Assembly: GCF_009466385.1 (NCBI RefSeq)
Contig: NZ_WIAQ01000005.1
Span: 1-64,000, forward strand
Origin: Peribacillus tepidiphilus
GTDB taxonomy: Bacteria; Bacillota; Bacilli; Bacillales; DSM-1321
Direction: 5' to 3'
Length of the DNA stretch: 64,000 bases
Part shown: positions 27,361-36,926 of the stretch, piece by piece
Numbering within the stretch: position 1 is the stretch's first letter
Layout of the letters: each line of letters begins with the position of its first letter
The notes under the pieces: model-generated
Databases searched by the model: none
The model's input: only the letters and a program-made list of their open reading frames with translations
What the model was told of the DNA's origin: nothing
Program-made: the position numbers and the translations under genes

Positions 27361-29046
27361 ATGGAGAAGCGATGGTGGAAGGAAGCGGTTGTCTATCAAA
27401 TTTATCCTAGAAGCTTTATGGATTCAAATGGAGATGGAATTGGCGATATTAAGGGGATCACATCGAAGTTAGATTATCTTCAAGAATTGGGTATTGATGT
27501 CGTATGGCTTTCTCCTGTCTATCAATCTCCAAATGATGATAACGGTTATGATATAAGTGACTATCGTAACATTCTGGATGAATTCGGCACGATGGCTGAT
27601 TGGGAAGAGATGCTTTCTGAAATGCATAAGCGCAATATTAAGCTTATGATGGATTTAGTGGTAAACCATACATCCGATGAACACGCCTGGTTTGTAGAAT
27701 CAAGAAAATCCAAGGACAACAAGTACCGTGACTATTATATTTGGAGACCGGGAAAAGACGGGAAGGAACCAAACAACTGGGAATCTATATTTAGTGGATC
27801 GGCTTGGCAGTATGATGATCTGACAGGAGAGTACTATCTGCATTTATTTTCTAAAAAACAGCCGGATCTTAATTGGGAAAACCCAGGGCTCCGCCAAGAA
27901 ATCTACGATATGATGAAATTCTGGCTTGATAAAGGGATCGATGGATTCAGAATGGATGTCATTAACTTTATTTCAAAAATGGAAGGGCTTCCATCTGCAC
28001 CTGAGGAGCCTGGCAAAAAATATGTTTCCGGAAGCCGGTATTTCATGAATGGTCCAAGAATTCATGAATTTTTACAGGAAATGAACAAAGAAGTGCTTTC
28101 GAAATATGACATTATAACGGTTGGAGAAATGCCGGGCGTAACACCGGAGCAAGGAATTTTATATACAGGTGAGGATCGAAATGAGCTACAAATGGTTTTC
28201 CAATTTGAACATATGGGCATTGATGGAGGACCAGGTGGGAAATGGGACCTCATTCCATTCGATCTTGTGAAGCTAAAAAGAATCCTGTCAAAATGGCAAG
28301 TTGAGCTGTACGGTAAGGGCTGGAACAGCTTGTATTGGAATAACCACGACCAACCGCGTGTTGTATCCCGTTTTGGCAATGACAAAGAGTACAGGGTTCT
28401 TTCAGCCAAAATGCTTGCAACGTGCCTTCATATGATGCAGGGGACCCCATATATCTATCAGGGAGAGGAAATTGGCATGACAAATGTCCAATTCACATCC
28501 ATTGAAGATTATAAAGACATTGAGACTTTAAATATGTATAAAGAAAAAGTCCATGAGAATGGTGAAAGTCCTAAAAAGGTTATGGAATCCATTTATGCAA
28601 AGGGTAGGGACAATGCAAGAACACCTGTACAATGGAACAACCAAGAAAATGCAGGATTTACCACGGGAACTCCATGGTTGGCAGTAAACCCGAATTATAA
28701 AGAAATTAATGTAGAAGCCGCTATCGCTGATCCAAATTCAGTGTTCCATTACTACAAAAAGTTGATTCAATTGCGAAAAGAAAATGAAATCATCGTATAC
28801 GGACAGTATGAACTGTTAAACGAAGAGCATCCGCATATTTTTGCCTATTTAAGAAGCTACAATGGAGAACAATTGCTTGTCGTGACAAATTTCTCAAGTG
28901 AAGAACAAGAATTTCATTGCTCCAAAAAATTAGACTATACAAACAGTCAACGATTCATCGGTAATTATGATGAAATAGAAGAAGTGGAAGACATTCACCA
29001 ATTCCGTTTGCGTCCTTGGGAAGCTATTGTTTATAAGCTTTCATAA
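27361..29046 (+). CDS. malL: Oligo-1,6-glucosidase / alpha-glucosidase, GH13
   Basis: 561 residues from ATG 27361 (an in-frame ATG at 27349 overlaps the only Shine-Dalgarno-like AAGGAT). Cytoplasmic TIM-barrel enzyme cutting short alpha-glucans. Catalytic residues by numbering from 27361: nucleophile Asp199 in GFRMDV, acid/base Glu256 in VGEMPG, Asp330 in NHDQPR. The residue after the nucleophile is Val, which in this family is associated with alpha-1,6 (isomaltose-type) activity, whereas Ala or Thr favours alpha-1,4. No sugar transporter adjoins; it is monocistronic. The gene name reflects similarity to B. subtilis MalL, not proof of orthology. Confidence 0.88.
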   Translation: MEKRWWKEAVVYQIYPRSFMDSNGDGIGDIKGITSKLDYLQELGIDVVWLSPVYQSPNDDNGYDISDYRNILDEFGTMADWEEMLSEMHKRNIKLMMDLVVNHTSDEHAWFVESRKSKDNKYRDYYIWRPGKDGKEPNNWESIFSGSAWQYDDLTGEYYLHLFSKKQPDLNWENPGLRQEIYDMMKFWLDKGIDGFRMDVINFISKMEGLPSAPEEPGKKYVSGSRYFMNGPRIHEFLQEMNKEVLSKYDIITVGEMPGVTPEQGILYTGEDRNELQMVFQFEHMGIDGGPGGKWDLIPFDLVKLKRILSKWQVELYGKGWNSLYWNNHDQPRVVSRFGNDKEYRVLSAKMLATCLHMMQGTPYIYQGEEIGMTNVQFTSIEDYKDIETLNMYKEKVHENGESPKKVMESIYAKGRDNARTPVQWNNQENAGFTTGTPWLAVNPNYKEINVEAAIADPNSVFHYYKKLIQLRKENEIIVYGQYELLNEEHPHIFAYLRSYNGEQLLVVTNFSSEEQEFHCSKKLDYTNSQRFIGNYDEIEEVEDIHQFRLRPWEAIVYKLS

Positions 29047-29052
29047 TAAAAT

Positions 29053-29080
29053 GCCGTGACTCTCTATTTGGGAGTACGGC
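29053..29080. terminator. Hairpin between alpha-glucosidase and TetR genes
   Basis: GCCGTGACTC (29053-29062) pairs with GGGAGTACGGC (29070-29080) with a bulge; T-rich sequence on either side allows action on both convergent transcripts. Confidence 0.6.
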
Positions 29081-29084
29081 CTTC

Positions 29085-29684
29085 TTATTTCTCATTTTTC
29101 CCAACAATTCCGTAGAAGAACATATGAATGATTTCATTTGTAAAACGGTTTTTTTGTTCAGAATCTATTAGGTATTCTGTGTAATTTTTCAACCCTTCAG
29201 ACAGTATATTCAAAAAAAGGATCATGGTCTCTAAAGATATGTCTTGTGATATAGCTCCTTCTTTTTTTCCAGTTTCAAAAAAATCGGTCAAGACGGGCAT
29301 CATTTTCTTTTCAGTAAATTCTCGGGAAAATTTTGATAATCTTGGATTTTCTATTAGGATGGCTTTTAAAAATTCCGGGCTGAATTTTTTGGTATTGCTC
29401 ATTTTAAAATGAATCATTTGTTCAACTTTCTTTAAAAAGGGCATGTCGCTTTTTATGATTTCATTCAATTCTTTCAACTGCTGTTCATATAAATATTCAA
29501 TAACGTCAAACACAAGTTCGTCCTTGCTGCCAAAATAATTATAAATGGTAACTTGTGAGACATTTGCTTTCTTGGCGATTTCTTGAATATTCACCTTTTG
29601 AACTCCGAATTGAGTAAAAAGCGAAAGAGCCGCATGTCGTATTTGTTCCATTTTTTGCTGCCTACGTCTTTCAAAACCGTTCAT
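29085..29684 (-). CDS. TetR/AcrR-family transcriptional regulator
   Basis: 199 residues from ATG 29684 (AGAGGTGA 4 nt upstream); the frame extends further upstream without a ribosome site. N-terminal HTH IQEIAKKANVSQVTIYNYFG (about residues 30-49) is typical TetR; the C-terminal ligand domain is helical and unassigned. No obvious regulated neighbour: it is convergent with the alpha-glucosidase gene and divergent from pgcA. Whether it recognises the paired operators at 11672 is untested. Confidence 0.85.
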   Translation of the reverse strand: MNGFERRRQQKMEQIRHAALSLFTQFGVQKVNIQEIAKKANVSQVTIYNYFGSKDELVFDVIEYLYEQQLKELNEIIKSDMPFLKKVEQMIHFKMSNTKKFSPEFLKAILIENPRLSKFSREFTEKKMMPVLTDFFETGKKEGAISQDISLETMILFLNILSEGLKNYTEYLIDSEQKNRFTNEIIHMFFYGIVGKNEK

Positions 29685-29907
29685 AAATTCACCTCTAATC
29701 GTTATCTTATCCTTAATTTTGTAATAATACAATTCATATATTTCATATTTTTCTTTATGTAGGCAAGAAAATTAATAGTACATTCGCTTTAGATTTCCCA
29801 TGAATACACCAACGAAATGCATAATATGATAAAATGAGGGACAAGCGTTGAACACGTAATCGTTTTTTGTTGAGTTATCAAACAACTTTCTGAAGGGGAT
29901 TGAACAT

Positions 29908-31638
29908 ATGGAGTGGAAACATACATACTTAAAGTGGGATTCCTTTGAAAATCTCGATCCCGAAATGAGGGAGCAGTTAGATGAATTAAGGCATGATGAC
30001 AAAAAGCTAGAGGATGCTTTTTATAAAAATCTTGAGTTCGGAACAGGCGGCATGCGTGGTGAAATTGGGGTTGGAACAAATCGCATGAATCTTTATACGG
30101 TGCGTAAAGCAAGTGAAGGCCTAGCACAATACATATTGTCTTTTGGAGCAGAAGCAAAAGAGCAAGGAGTCGTTATTGCTTATGATTCAAGGCACAAATC
30201 GCCTGAATTTGCCATGGAAGCAGCTAGAACATTAGCGACACATGGCATTAAAGTATATATTTTTGATGAGCTAAGACCAACACCTGAGTTATCATTTGCG
30301 GTCAGACATTTGAATGCTTTTTCTGGCATCGTCCTAACAGCAAGCCATAACCCCCCTGAATATAACGGCTTTAAGGTATACGGTCCTGATGGAGCACAAT
30401 TGCCGCCAGGTCCTGCTGATGAGGTTATTAAGTACGTGAATGCGGTTGAAAATGAATTAGAGCTTAAGGTTGAGTCTGAACATGTTCTAAAAGAAAAGGG
30501 ACTCATCGTAGAAATCGGTGAAGAAGTGGATGATGCCTATAACAAGAAGCTTCTTACAATTCTCGAAAATCCACAGCTTGCAGAGAAGTCTGATATCAAA
30601 ATCGTCTTCACACCTCTACATGGAACAGCAAACAAGCCTTTAAGAAGAGCGCTCCAAAGCATGGGATACAAAAAGGTGACAGTCGTTGAGGAGCAGGAGC
30701 TGCCTGATCCTAATTTTTCCACAGTTATATCGCCAAATCCTGAAGAGCACGCAGCTTTTGAGTTAGCCATTAAAAAAGGAAAAGAAATGAATGCTGACAT
30801 CTTAATTGCTACAGATCCAGATGCAGATCGTCTTGGTATTGCTGTAAAGGATCAGAGCGGTGAGTATGTTGTATTGACAGGGAATCAAACGGGTGCCTTA
30901 TTTTTAGATTATTTGCTTTCTCAGAAGAAAGAAAAAGGAACGCTTCCTAAGAATGGTATCGTATTAAAAACCATTGTAACGTCCGAAATTGGTCGAGCTA
31001 TTGCTGAAAAATATGGATTAAAATCAATGGATGTTCTGACAGGCTTTAAATTCATTGCTGAAAAAATCAAAGAATTTCATGAGACTGGAGAATACACATT
31101 CCTATTCGGATATGAGGAAAGCTACGGGTACCTTATTGGAGACTTTGCCCGTGATAAGGATGCCATTCAAGCTGCCATTTTAGCGGTTGAAGTATGCGCC
31201 TACTATAAAGAAAAAGGAATGACTCTTTACGAAGGTCTGCTAAGTGTTTTCGAAAAGTATGGTTATTATTTAGAGGGACTTCGCTCCTTAACGTTAAAAG
31301 GAAAAGAAGGAGCAGAAAAGATCCAGTCAATCCTGTCAAAATTCCGTGAAGAAACCCCAACAGAATTGAACGGTCTAAAAGTGGTTAAATTCGAGGATTA
31401 TCAAACAAGTATTCGCTATGACATTGAAAACAACAGCCAAGAAGTGATCGACCTGCCTAAATCAAATGTTATTAAATACTTCCTGGAGGATGGTACATGG
31501 CTCTGTCTACGTCCTTCCGGTACCGAGCCGAAAATTAAATTTTATTTTGGCGTACGTGCCAATTCAATGGAAGATGCACAGGAAAAGCTTTCAGATGTCA
31601 TGAAGGCATTTATGAGTCAAGTTGAAAAGTTGCTTTAA
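29908..31638 (+). CDS. pgcA: Alpha-phosphoglucomutase
   Basis: 576 residues, similar to B. subtilis PgcA. Interconverts glucose-6-phosphate and glucose-1-phosphate, feeding UDP-glucose for wall teichoic acid glucosylation, glycolipid anchors and, with the dehydrogenase at 1478, UDP-glucuronate. Active-site phosphoserine loop [11 protein letters not shown] (Ser about 145), Mg-binding loop DPDADRLG (about 301-308), sugar loop FGYEESYGY and phosphate loop [13 protein letters not shown] near the C-terminus are all intact. GAAGGGG precedes the ATG. Monocistronic with a terminator. Confidence 0.93.
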   Translation: MEWKHTYLKWDSFENLDPEMREQLDELRHDDKKLEDAFYKNLEFGTGGMRGEIGVGTNRMNLYTVRKASEGLAQYILSFGAEAKEQGVVIAYDSRHKSPEFAMEAARTLATHGIKVYIFDELRPTPELSFAVRHLNAFSGIVLTASHNPPEYNGFKVYGPDGAQLPPGPADEVIKYVNAVENELELKVESEHVLKEKGLIVEIGEEVDDAYNKKLLTILENPQLAEKSDIKIVFTPLHGTANKPLRRALQSMGYKKVTVVEEQELPDPNFSTVISPNPEEHAAFELAIKKGKEMNADILIATDPDADRLGIAVKDQSGEYVVLTGNQTGALFLDYLLSQKKEKGTLPKNGIVLKTIVTSEIGRAIAEKYGLKSMDVLTGFKFIAEKIKEFHETGEYTFLFGYEESYGYLIGDFARDKDAIQAAILAVEVCAYYKEKGMTLYEGLLSVFEKYGYYLEGLRSLTLKGKEGAEKIQSILSKFREETPTELNGLKVVKFEDYQTSIRYDIENNSQEVIDLPKSNVIKYFLEDGTWLCLRPSGTEPKIKFYFGVRANSMEDAQEKLSDVMKAFMSQVEKLL

Positions 31639-31647
31639 TCAAGTTTG

Positions 31648-31684
31648 AGGGCTTTGTCGCGGATGTCGGCGAAGCCCTTTTTTA
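31648..31684 (+). terminator. Terminator of pgcA
   Basis: GAGGGCTTTGTCGC pairs with GGCGAAGCCC (bulged), followed by TTTTTTATT. Confidence 0.8.
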
Positions 31685-31749
31685 TTGATGTTAAACATGA
31701 ACTAAATTTTGTTTAACAAAGCCTTAAAAAGTGAATGTCTTCACCAAAA

Positions 31750-31778
31750 AAAGAACCCATTTTTATCATGGGTTTCAA
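31750..31778 (-). terminator. Minus-strand terminator downstream of yhdB
   Basis: AACCCAT (31754-31760) pairs with ATGGGTT (31768-31774); on the minus strand CTTTTTTTGG follows. Between it and the yhdB stop, a minus-strand frame reads IPKQLIWGQLLEDENRLK then stop (about 31796-31849) without a start codon, possibly the tail of a lost gene. Confidence 0.6.
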
Positions 31779-31959
31779 TTTTGTTTCGCTCTTTATTTCA
31801 GCCTGTTTTCGTCCTCTAAAAGTTGTCCCCAAATCAATTGCTTAGGAATATTTTTGATGCTTTAACGAAAAAATATTTTTATACAGCCTATTGTTCGTTT
31901 TTGGAAACATTAAACGATTCACATTATGGGAAGAGAATGGTTTGTGAACAGTCTTTTAT

Positions 31960-32199
31960 TTATCCGAACATGGATATATCGTTTGTTGTAACAGATGCAG
32001 CATGATCCAAATAGCGGAATAACGCATATAGCTTATTTTGGATGATGGTGTAATCATGCTCGAATTGATAAGCATGAAGAAAATGCTCGATTTTTTTGGA
32101 TAAAAAATGATCCTTTGTTCGTACCATAAGAATCAATAAATTATCCCATTCAGATCGGTGCGTATAGTACAGCGCGCGATCATAATCCGTAATATTCAT
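31960..32199 (-). CDS. yhdB: YhdB-like small protein
   Basis: 79 residues. GGAGGAG lies 6 nt before the ATG. The N-terminus NITDYDRALYYTHRSEWDNL matches the YhdB-like family as remembered from B. subtilis; mostly helical, acidic-basic mixed, no membrane segment. Function unknown. A 60-codon frame on the opposite strand is a shadow. Confidence 0.75.
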   Translation of the reverse strand: MNITDYDRALYYTHRSEWDNLLILMVRTKDHFLSKKIEHFLHAYQFEHDYTIIQNKLYALFRYLDHAASVTTNDISMFG

Positions 32200-32331
32200 T
32201 TTTTCTCCTCCTTAATTAGGAGTTGATTATAGTTTGGTTTTTTTGTACAAAAGGTTGTCATGTAAAAGTTGGTCATGTAGCAAAATGGCGGTTGTACATT
32301 ATTGGCAGAATAACTTGAAGGATCGAAATGC

Positions 32332-33318
32332 ATGATGAAAATAAAGTGTACTTTGTGCTTATTCCTAATACTGAATCTGTTTTCGATTAGGGCCATTGCT
32401 GATTATGATACGATTCCATACGATTATGAAAAAGTTACGGAAGGCTTACAAAAGCTTATTGAAATCTATCCTGAAGATATTATGGTTACTTCCATCGGAC
32501 AAAGTCATTTTGGTAGGGAGCTATGGGCGGCCAAAATAGGCAAGGGAAAAGAAAGTGTGTTATTAATTGGCAGTCATCATGGAAGGGAATGGCTTACATC
32601 GAACATCCTCATGAAGCTTTTGGAGGAATATACAAAGGCGTATGCCCGAAATCAAAAGTATGGGAAGTACGATAGCTCTATATTAGATGAGGTTTCACTC
32701 ATAATCATTCCCATGATCAATCCAGATGGAGTGGCGATTCAACAAGGGAAATTTAAAGAAATGGATTATTGGCAGCGTTTTAATATATGGAAAATGAATG
32801 ATTTTTCATTTGATTTCAAGAGGTGGAAAGCAAACGGAGTTGGCATTGATTTAAACAGACAGTATCCAGCGGGATGGGAAAAACTTGACAAGGAAATGAA
32901 AGCTCCATATTACCAATTTTATCGTGGCACACATCCAGCTGAAGCCGAGGAAGTAAAAGCAATGATTCGATTTACAAAACAGGTAAAGCCTCTTATTGCA
33001 GTAGCTTACCATACTTCAGGTCGAGAGATTTATTGGTATTATCAAAATAACTCTTCAAATATGGCTCGCGACTACCATATTGCCAAGAAAACCGCGGACT
33101 TAACAGGTTACATGCTGGATTTTCCGGATCAAAATGCGGTCGGCGGAGGATTTACGGACTGGTTCATATCAGCCTTTAAACGTCCTGCTATGACATTGGA
33201 GCTTAGTTATTTAGTTGAAGAACGCAATCCGCCGTTATCTGTATTCCAAGAAGAATGGAACAGGAATCGTTTTGTTCCGTTTATGCTCCTTGAAGAAACA
33301 AAGCATCATCGTTTTTGA
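32332..33318 (+). CDS. Secreted M14-family zinc carboxypeptidase
   Basis: 328 residues with an N-terminal signal peptide (about residues 1-23, hydrophobic LCLFLILNLFSIRA). M14 zinc ligands HxxE in GSHHGREWL (about 83-91) and the third His in AYHTSGREIYWYY; catalytic Glu in MTLELSYL near the C-terminus. The domain resembles bacterial gamma-D-glutamyl-diaminopimelate peptidase I, so a cell-wall peptide substrate is likely but not proven. There is no LysM domain. Two adjacent ATGs (32332, 32335) follow AAGGATCG. The large repeat array begins 66 bp after its stop codon. Confidence 0.85.
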   Translation: MMKIKCTLCLFLILNLFSIRAIADYDTIPYDYEKVTEGLQKLIEIYPEDIMVTSIGQSHFGRELWAAKIGKGKESVLLIGSHHGREWLTSNILMKLLEEYTKAYARNQKYGKYDSSILDEVSLIIIPMINPDGVAIQQGKFKEMDYWQRFNIWKMNDFSFDFKRWKANGVGIDLNRQYPAGWEKLDKEMKAPYYQFYRGTHPAEAEEVKAMIRFTKQVKPLIAVAYHTSGREIYWYYQNNSSNMARDYHIAKKTADLTGYMLDFPDQNAVGGGFTDWFISAFKRPAMTLELSYLVEERNPPLSVFQEEWNRNRFVPFMLLEETKHHRF

Positions 33319-33383
33319 GCATTTTTTATTAAAAAATCGATGTTCGGTTTTTTGTAAGGAGAATGGAACGTCATTTTCCAGAA

Positions 33384-34545
33384 ATATCGGTCGTCAGGAA
33401 CAAGATATCGGTCATCAGCGTTAAAATATCGGTCGTTGTATCGATATATCGGTCGTCAGCGTTAAAATATCGGTCGTCGTTCCGAATATATCGGTCGTCA
33501 GGAACAAGATATCGGTCGTCGTATCGATATATCGGTCATCAGCGTAAAATATCGGTCATCGTATCGATATATCGGTCGTCAGCAATAAATTATCGGTCGT
33601 CGTTCCGATATATCGGTCATCAGCGTTAAAATATCGGTCGTCGTATCGATATATCGGTCGTCAGCAATAAAATATCGGTCGTCGTATCGATATATCGGTC
33701 GTCAGCGTTAAAATATCGGTCGTCGTATCGATATATCGGTCGTCAGCAATAAAATATCGGTCGTCGTTCCGATATATCGGTCATCAGCATTAAAATATCG
33801 GTCGTCGTATCGATATATCGGTCATCAGCGTTAAAATATCGGTCGTCGTATCGATATATCGGTCGTCAGGAACAAAATATCGGTCGTCGTTCCGATATAT
33901 CGGTCGTCAGCAATAAAATATCGGTCGTCGTTCCGAATATATCGGTCGTCAGGAACAAAATATCGGTCGTCGTACCGATATATCGGTCATCAGCAATAAA
34001 ATATCGGTCGTCGTATCGATATATCGGTCATCAGCGTTAAAATATCGGTCGTCGTACCGATATATCGGTCATCAGCAATAAAATATCGGTCGTCGTATCG
34101 ATATATCGGTCGTCAGCGTTAAAATATCGGTCGTCGTATCGATATATCGGTCGTCAGCAATAAAATATCGGTCGTCGTTCCGATATATCGGTCGTCAGCA
34201 TTAAAATATCGGTCGTCGTATCGATATATCGGTCATCAGCGTTAAAATATCGGTCGTCGTATCGATATATCGGTCGTCAGGAACAAAATATCGGTCGTCG
34301 TTCCGATATATCGGTCATCAGCATTAAAATATCGGTCGTCGTATCGATATATCGGTCATCAGCGTTAAAATATCGGTCGTCGTATCGATATATCGGTCGT
34401 CAGCGTTAAAATATCGGTCGTCAGGAACAAAATATCAGCTGTCAGCGGCAATATATCAACCATCAGGAGTAAAATATCAGCTGTCAGCGGCAATATATCA
34501 ACCATCAGGAGTAAAATATCAACCGTCAATCCGGATAAATCGGTC
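33384..34545. repeat. Large ATATCGGTC array, alternating 20/21-bp period
   Basis: Fifty-one ATATCGGTC cores (one TTATCGGTC) from 33384 to 34411, then about six degenerate ATATCAGC/ATATCAACC copies to about 34540. The repeat is a dimer of about 41 bp: monomer A ATATCGGTCGTCGTATCGAT (20) and monomer B ATATCGGTC plus ATCAGCGTTAAA (21), with variants GTTCC for GTATC and AGGAAC or AGCAAT for AGCGTT. Every A/B junction makes CGATATATCG, or the 12-bp palindrome CCGATATATCGG. The segment 33600-33917 recurs 411 bp downstream with few changes. It lies between the 3' ends of convergent genes. Confidence 0.97.
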
Positions 34546-34548
34546 AAT

Positions 34549-34575
34549 AAAAAACAGGGCATAAACACCCTGTTC
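34549..34575 (-). terminator. Terminator of the flavodoxin-like oxidoreductase gene
   Basis: AACAGGG (34553-34559) pairs with CCCTGTT (34568-34574); on the minus strand TTTTTTATTG follows. It separates the repeat array from the convergent gene. Confidence 0.8.
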
Positions 34576-34614
34576 AACACTCATATTCTTTGTTACAAAG
34601 TAACAATGCATTAA

Positions 34615-35157
34615 TTATTGGTTTTTCAATACTTTATTCATTTGTTCCGCTTGTGCCAAAGCTACTATATCATTTTCGATTTCCCCTGGTGCATTGCCCT
34701 TTCCGATGATATATCCGGCAAATTCCATTCCCATAAAGTCAAAAATATATTGGAATTGCTGCACGAGAGGCAGTGCCTTTAGTTTAGGATTGTCGCCCCC
34801 ACAAATGACTACGAATGCTTTCTTTTTTCCCATTTCTTCTTTGAAATTGAAGCGTGAATCTCGTAAATATTGCGACCAACGATCAATAAAGTCCTTCATA
34901 CAGCCAGACATCCCGTACCAGTAGAGAGGGGTAGCAAAAATCAAAGTATCGTGTTTAAAAATCTGTTCAATCATTTCATCATAATCATCTAGCACCGGTT
35001 GAAACCCAGCGGCATCATGTCTGGCATCCTTAATTGGAAGGATGTTTTTATCTTTAAGAAACACAACCGTATGTGGAATTCCCTCAAGCAGCTTTTTTGT
35101 AAGCCGCTCTGTATTACCGTTTTCTCTTGTACTGCCATTGATGACTAGAATACTCAT
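34615..35157 (-). CDS. Flavodoxin-fold NAD(P)H-dependent oxidoreductase (YwqN-like)
   Basis: 180 residues from the ATG at 35157, 8 nt after AAGGAG (the ATG at 35163 is only 2 nt from it). FMN-binding loop NGSTRENGNTERL near the N-terminus, then ATPLYWYGMSGCMKDFIDRW (about residues 78-97), typical of the NADPH-dependent FMN reductase family. Probable cytoplasmic quinone or nitro reductase; true substrate unknown. Close in layout to B. subtilis YwqN. Single gene. Confidence 0.85.
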   Translation of the reverse strand: MSILVINGSTRENGNTERLTKKLLEGIPHTVVFLKDKNILPIKDARHDAAGFQPVLDDYDEMIEQIFKHDTLIFATPLYWYGMSGCMKDFIDRWSQYLRDSRFNFKEEMGKKKAFVVICGGDNPKLKALPLVQQFQYIFDFMGMEFAGYIIGKGNAPGEIENDIVALAQAEQMNKVLKNQ

Positions 35158-35315
35158 GTTCATGTCTCCTTTTTTAATCGTGCATTTGGTATATCACATA
35201 AAATCTTGCTTGACGGATGCACGATTACTATAACATGAATGAAGATTAATGATAAGTAATCGGAGAGCCCCATTTACTTTTTATCGTTTTCTAAATATAG
35301 TGGATAAATGAAAAA

Positions 35316-35341
35316 AAGACCGGAGAGGAATCACCGATCTC
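35316..35341 (-). terminator. Terminator of the LysM-GH18 gene
   Basis: AGACCGG pairs with CCGATCT through one mismatch; on the minus strand CTTTTTTTC follows, just beyond the stop codon. Confidence 0.6.
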
Positions 35342-35343
35342 TG

Positions 35344-36630
35344 CTAAGCTCTTTTTACAACCTCAAAATTTTCATTCAACAACAGCCAGTTTTGCGGGAA
35401 GGATAAGCCGAGCTTCCAATAGCTCATACCTCTTAAATTCAATTCTTTTATCAGGTTAAACTTTGCCTGGATAGACCGGGCGTCCTCAAACCACACTTCA
35501 TGCTGTTTTCCTTCTGAATCAAAATATCTAAAATAGGGAGCCTGGGCCTCCTGATCATAGGAAATACTTACTTTGTGCTGCCGGGCAATCTCGATGGCTT
35601 CCTGAGGGCTGATTGCTTTTGAGATGCTTCCTGGTACAAAAGGGAGCGTCCAATCGTAGCCGTATAAATTTTGTCCCATTAATATCTTCTTCGAAGGTAT
35701 TTCACTGATCGCATAGGTCAGTACTTCTCGTACAGGACCAATTGGTGAAACAGCCATGGCTGGTCCGCCGCTATATCCCCATTCATATGTCATGATGACG
35801 ACAAAGTCGACAATTTCTCCATGTGCCTTATAATCATGCCCCTCATACCATTTTCCTTTTTGGTCTGCCCTTGTTTTAGGAGCAAGGGCAGTTGAAAGAA
35901 GCCAGCCTTCCTGAGAAAATCTCTGCTTGGCTTTCCGTAAAAAGCGATTGTACGCTTCTCTGTCTTCTGGACGCAAAAATTCAAAATCAAAATGTATATC
36001 TCTGAAACCATATTTTTTCGCGGTTGATACGATGTTATTTAGAAAGCGATTCTGTATTGCCATATCATTCAATAAAATTCTCCCCAGCTCATCGCTGAAT
36101 TGGTCTTGTTCCTGATTCGTGATCACCATCATCAATACGACGTTATTCGCTTTGGCAATGTTCGGAAAATCATTTAATAAAGGCTCTTTTAGGGAGCCAT
36201 CCCTAAGTGCTTGAAAGCTGAAAGGAGCCAAATACGTTAAATACGGTGCTGCTTCTCGGGCGCTGTCTATGAGATTTTGGGACACACTCGCCCCTCGTGG
36301 TTCCACATAGCCATTAAATTCTGCGGACGTCTTTTTCTGTGGTGGAATATATAGTCTAAAACCAACAGGTAACGGCTGATTGACGTTGATTCGATTGATA
36401 TTGGCTAATTGTTGATAGGAAAGGCCAAATTTCCGTGAAATAGAAAACAAGTTGTCACCAGGCTGAACCCAATAATAGCTTCCAATAATCGGAATAACTA
36501 AAGCTTGACCGACGACCAGTTCATTTGGAGCCTGTAATTCGTTTGCTCGTATAAGATCCTCGACAGGTACGTTATATGCCTGTGCAATTCCGTAAACGGA
36601 CTGACCTTGCTGAACGACGTGAATTTGCAT
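35344..36630 (-). CDS. Spore cortex-lytic/spore peptidoglycan N-acetylglucosaminidase, LysM-LysM-GH18
   Basis: 428 residues, the length of B. subtilis YaaH/SleL. Two LysM domains (about residues 2-48, HVVQQGQSVYGIAQAYNV, and 52-97, YWVQPGDNLFSISRKFGL) bind peptidoglycan; a GH18 barrel follows with the catalytic motif DIHFDFEFL (about 199-207). No signal peptide, as expected for proteins made in the mother cell and loaded on the spore. AGGAGG precedes the ATG. In Bacillus such enzymes degrade cortex during germination. Confidence 0.9.
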   Translation of the reverse strand: MQIHVVQQGQSVYGIAQAYNVPVEDLIRANELQAPNELVVGQALVIPIIGSYYWVQPGDNLFSISRKFGLSYQQLANINRINVNQPLPVGFRLYIPPQKKTSAEFNGYVEPRGASVSQNLIDSAREAAPYLTYLAPFSFQALRDGSLKEPLLNDFPNIAKANNVVLMMVITNQEQDQFSDELGRILLNDMAIQNRFLNNIVSTAKKYGFRDIHFDFEFLRPEDREAYNRFLRKAKQRFSQEGWLLSTALAPKTRADQKGKWYEGHDYKAHGEIVDFVVIMTYEWGYSGGPAMAVSPIGPVREVLTYAISEIPSKKILMGQNLYGYDWTLPFVPGSISKAISPQEAIEIARQHKVSISYDQEAQAPYFRYFDSEGKQHEVWFEDARSIQAKFNLIKELNLRGMSYWKLGLSFPQNWLLLNENFEVVKRA

Positions 36631-36763
36631 GATGTACCTCCTACTTCATGACGTTACAACCATTTTATGAATGGGGAGGATACATCATGACAACGATCAT
36701 AAAGAAATTCCTGTCAAACATCCTGTGGGCCTCAACTACCCATCAGTGGGAAAACCCCCAATG

Positions 36764-36782
36764 ATAGAAGTTTCACTTTATG
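36764..36782. other. Short sequence shared with an IS remnant
   Basis: GATAGAAGTTTCACTTTAT (19 nt) recurs with one mismatch at 55583-55601, where it adjoins an IS3-type transposase remnant. It probably marks the end of the same lost element; nothing else of the element is visible here. Confidence 0.4.
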
Positions 36783-36783
36783 T

Positions 36784-36838
36784 TTGACATTTTTTTGGTT
36801 GTGGAATAGTATAAAGTTAAAAGTTGGTCTAAGGCAAA
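36784..36838 (+). promoter_or_regulatory. Promoter and MntR-type operator of the mnt operon
   Basis: TTGACA (36784-36789), 17 bp, TAGTAT (36807-36812). AAAAGTTGGTCTAAGGCAAA (36819-36838) reads in reverse complement as TTTGCCTTAGACCAACTTTT, close to the known B. subtilis MntR box TTTGCCTTAAGGAAACTTTT. It covers the expected transcription start, fitting manganese-dependent repression. Confidence 0.75.
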
Positions 36839-36926
36839 AAATATAGTCATATAAAATATTTATAGGGACATGCAATTTTATAATAAGAACGCAATTCTTT
36901 AAATCTAACGAAAAGGAGTGTTAATT

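Noticed and set aside
31823-32005. 60-codon plus-strand ORF
   Set aside because: Lacks a ribosome site and overlaps the end of yhdB on the other strand.
33384-34545. CRISPR array
   Set aside because: Repeats are about 9-12 nt with 8-12 nt fillers that themselves recur; no 23-40 nt repeat/unique spacer structure and no cas genes.
33363-34580. ORFs rich in ISVVVSIYRSS or similar in the array, on both strands
   Set aside because: Products of the 20/21-bp repeat; frames shift whenever a 20-bp unit occurs, so they are not maintained.
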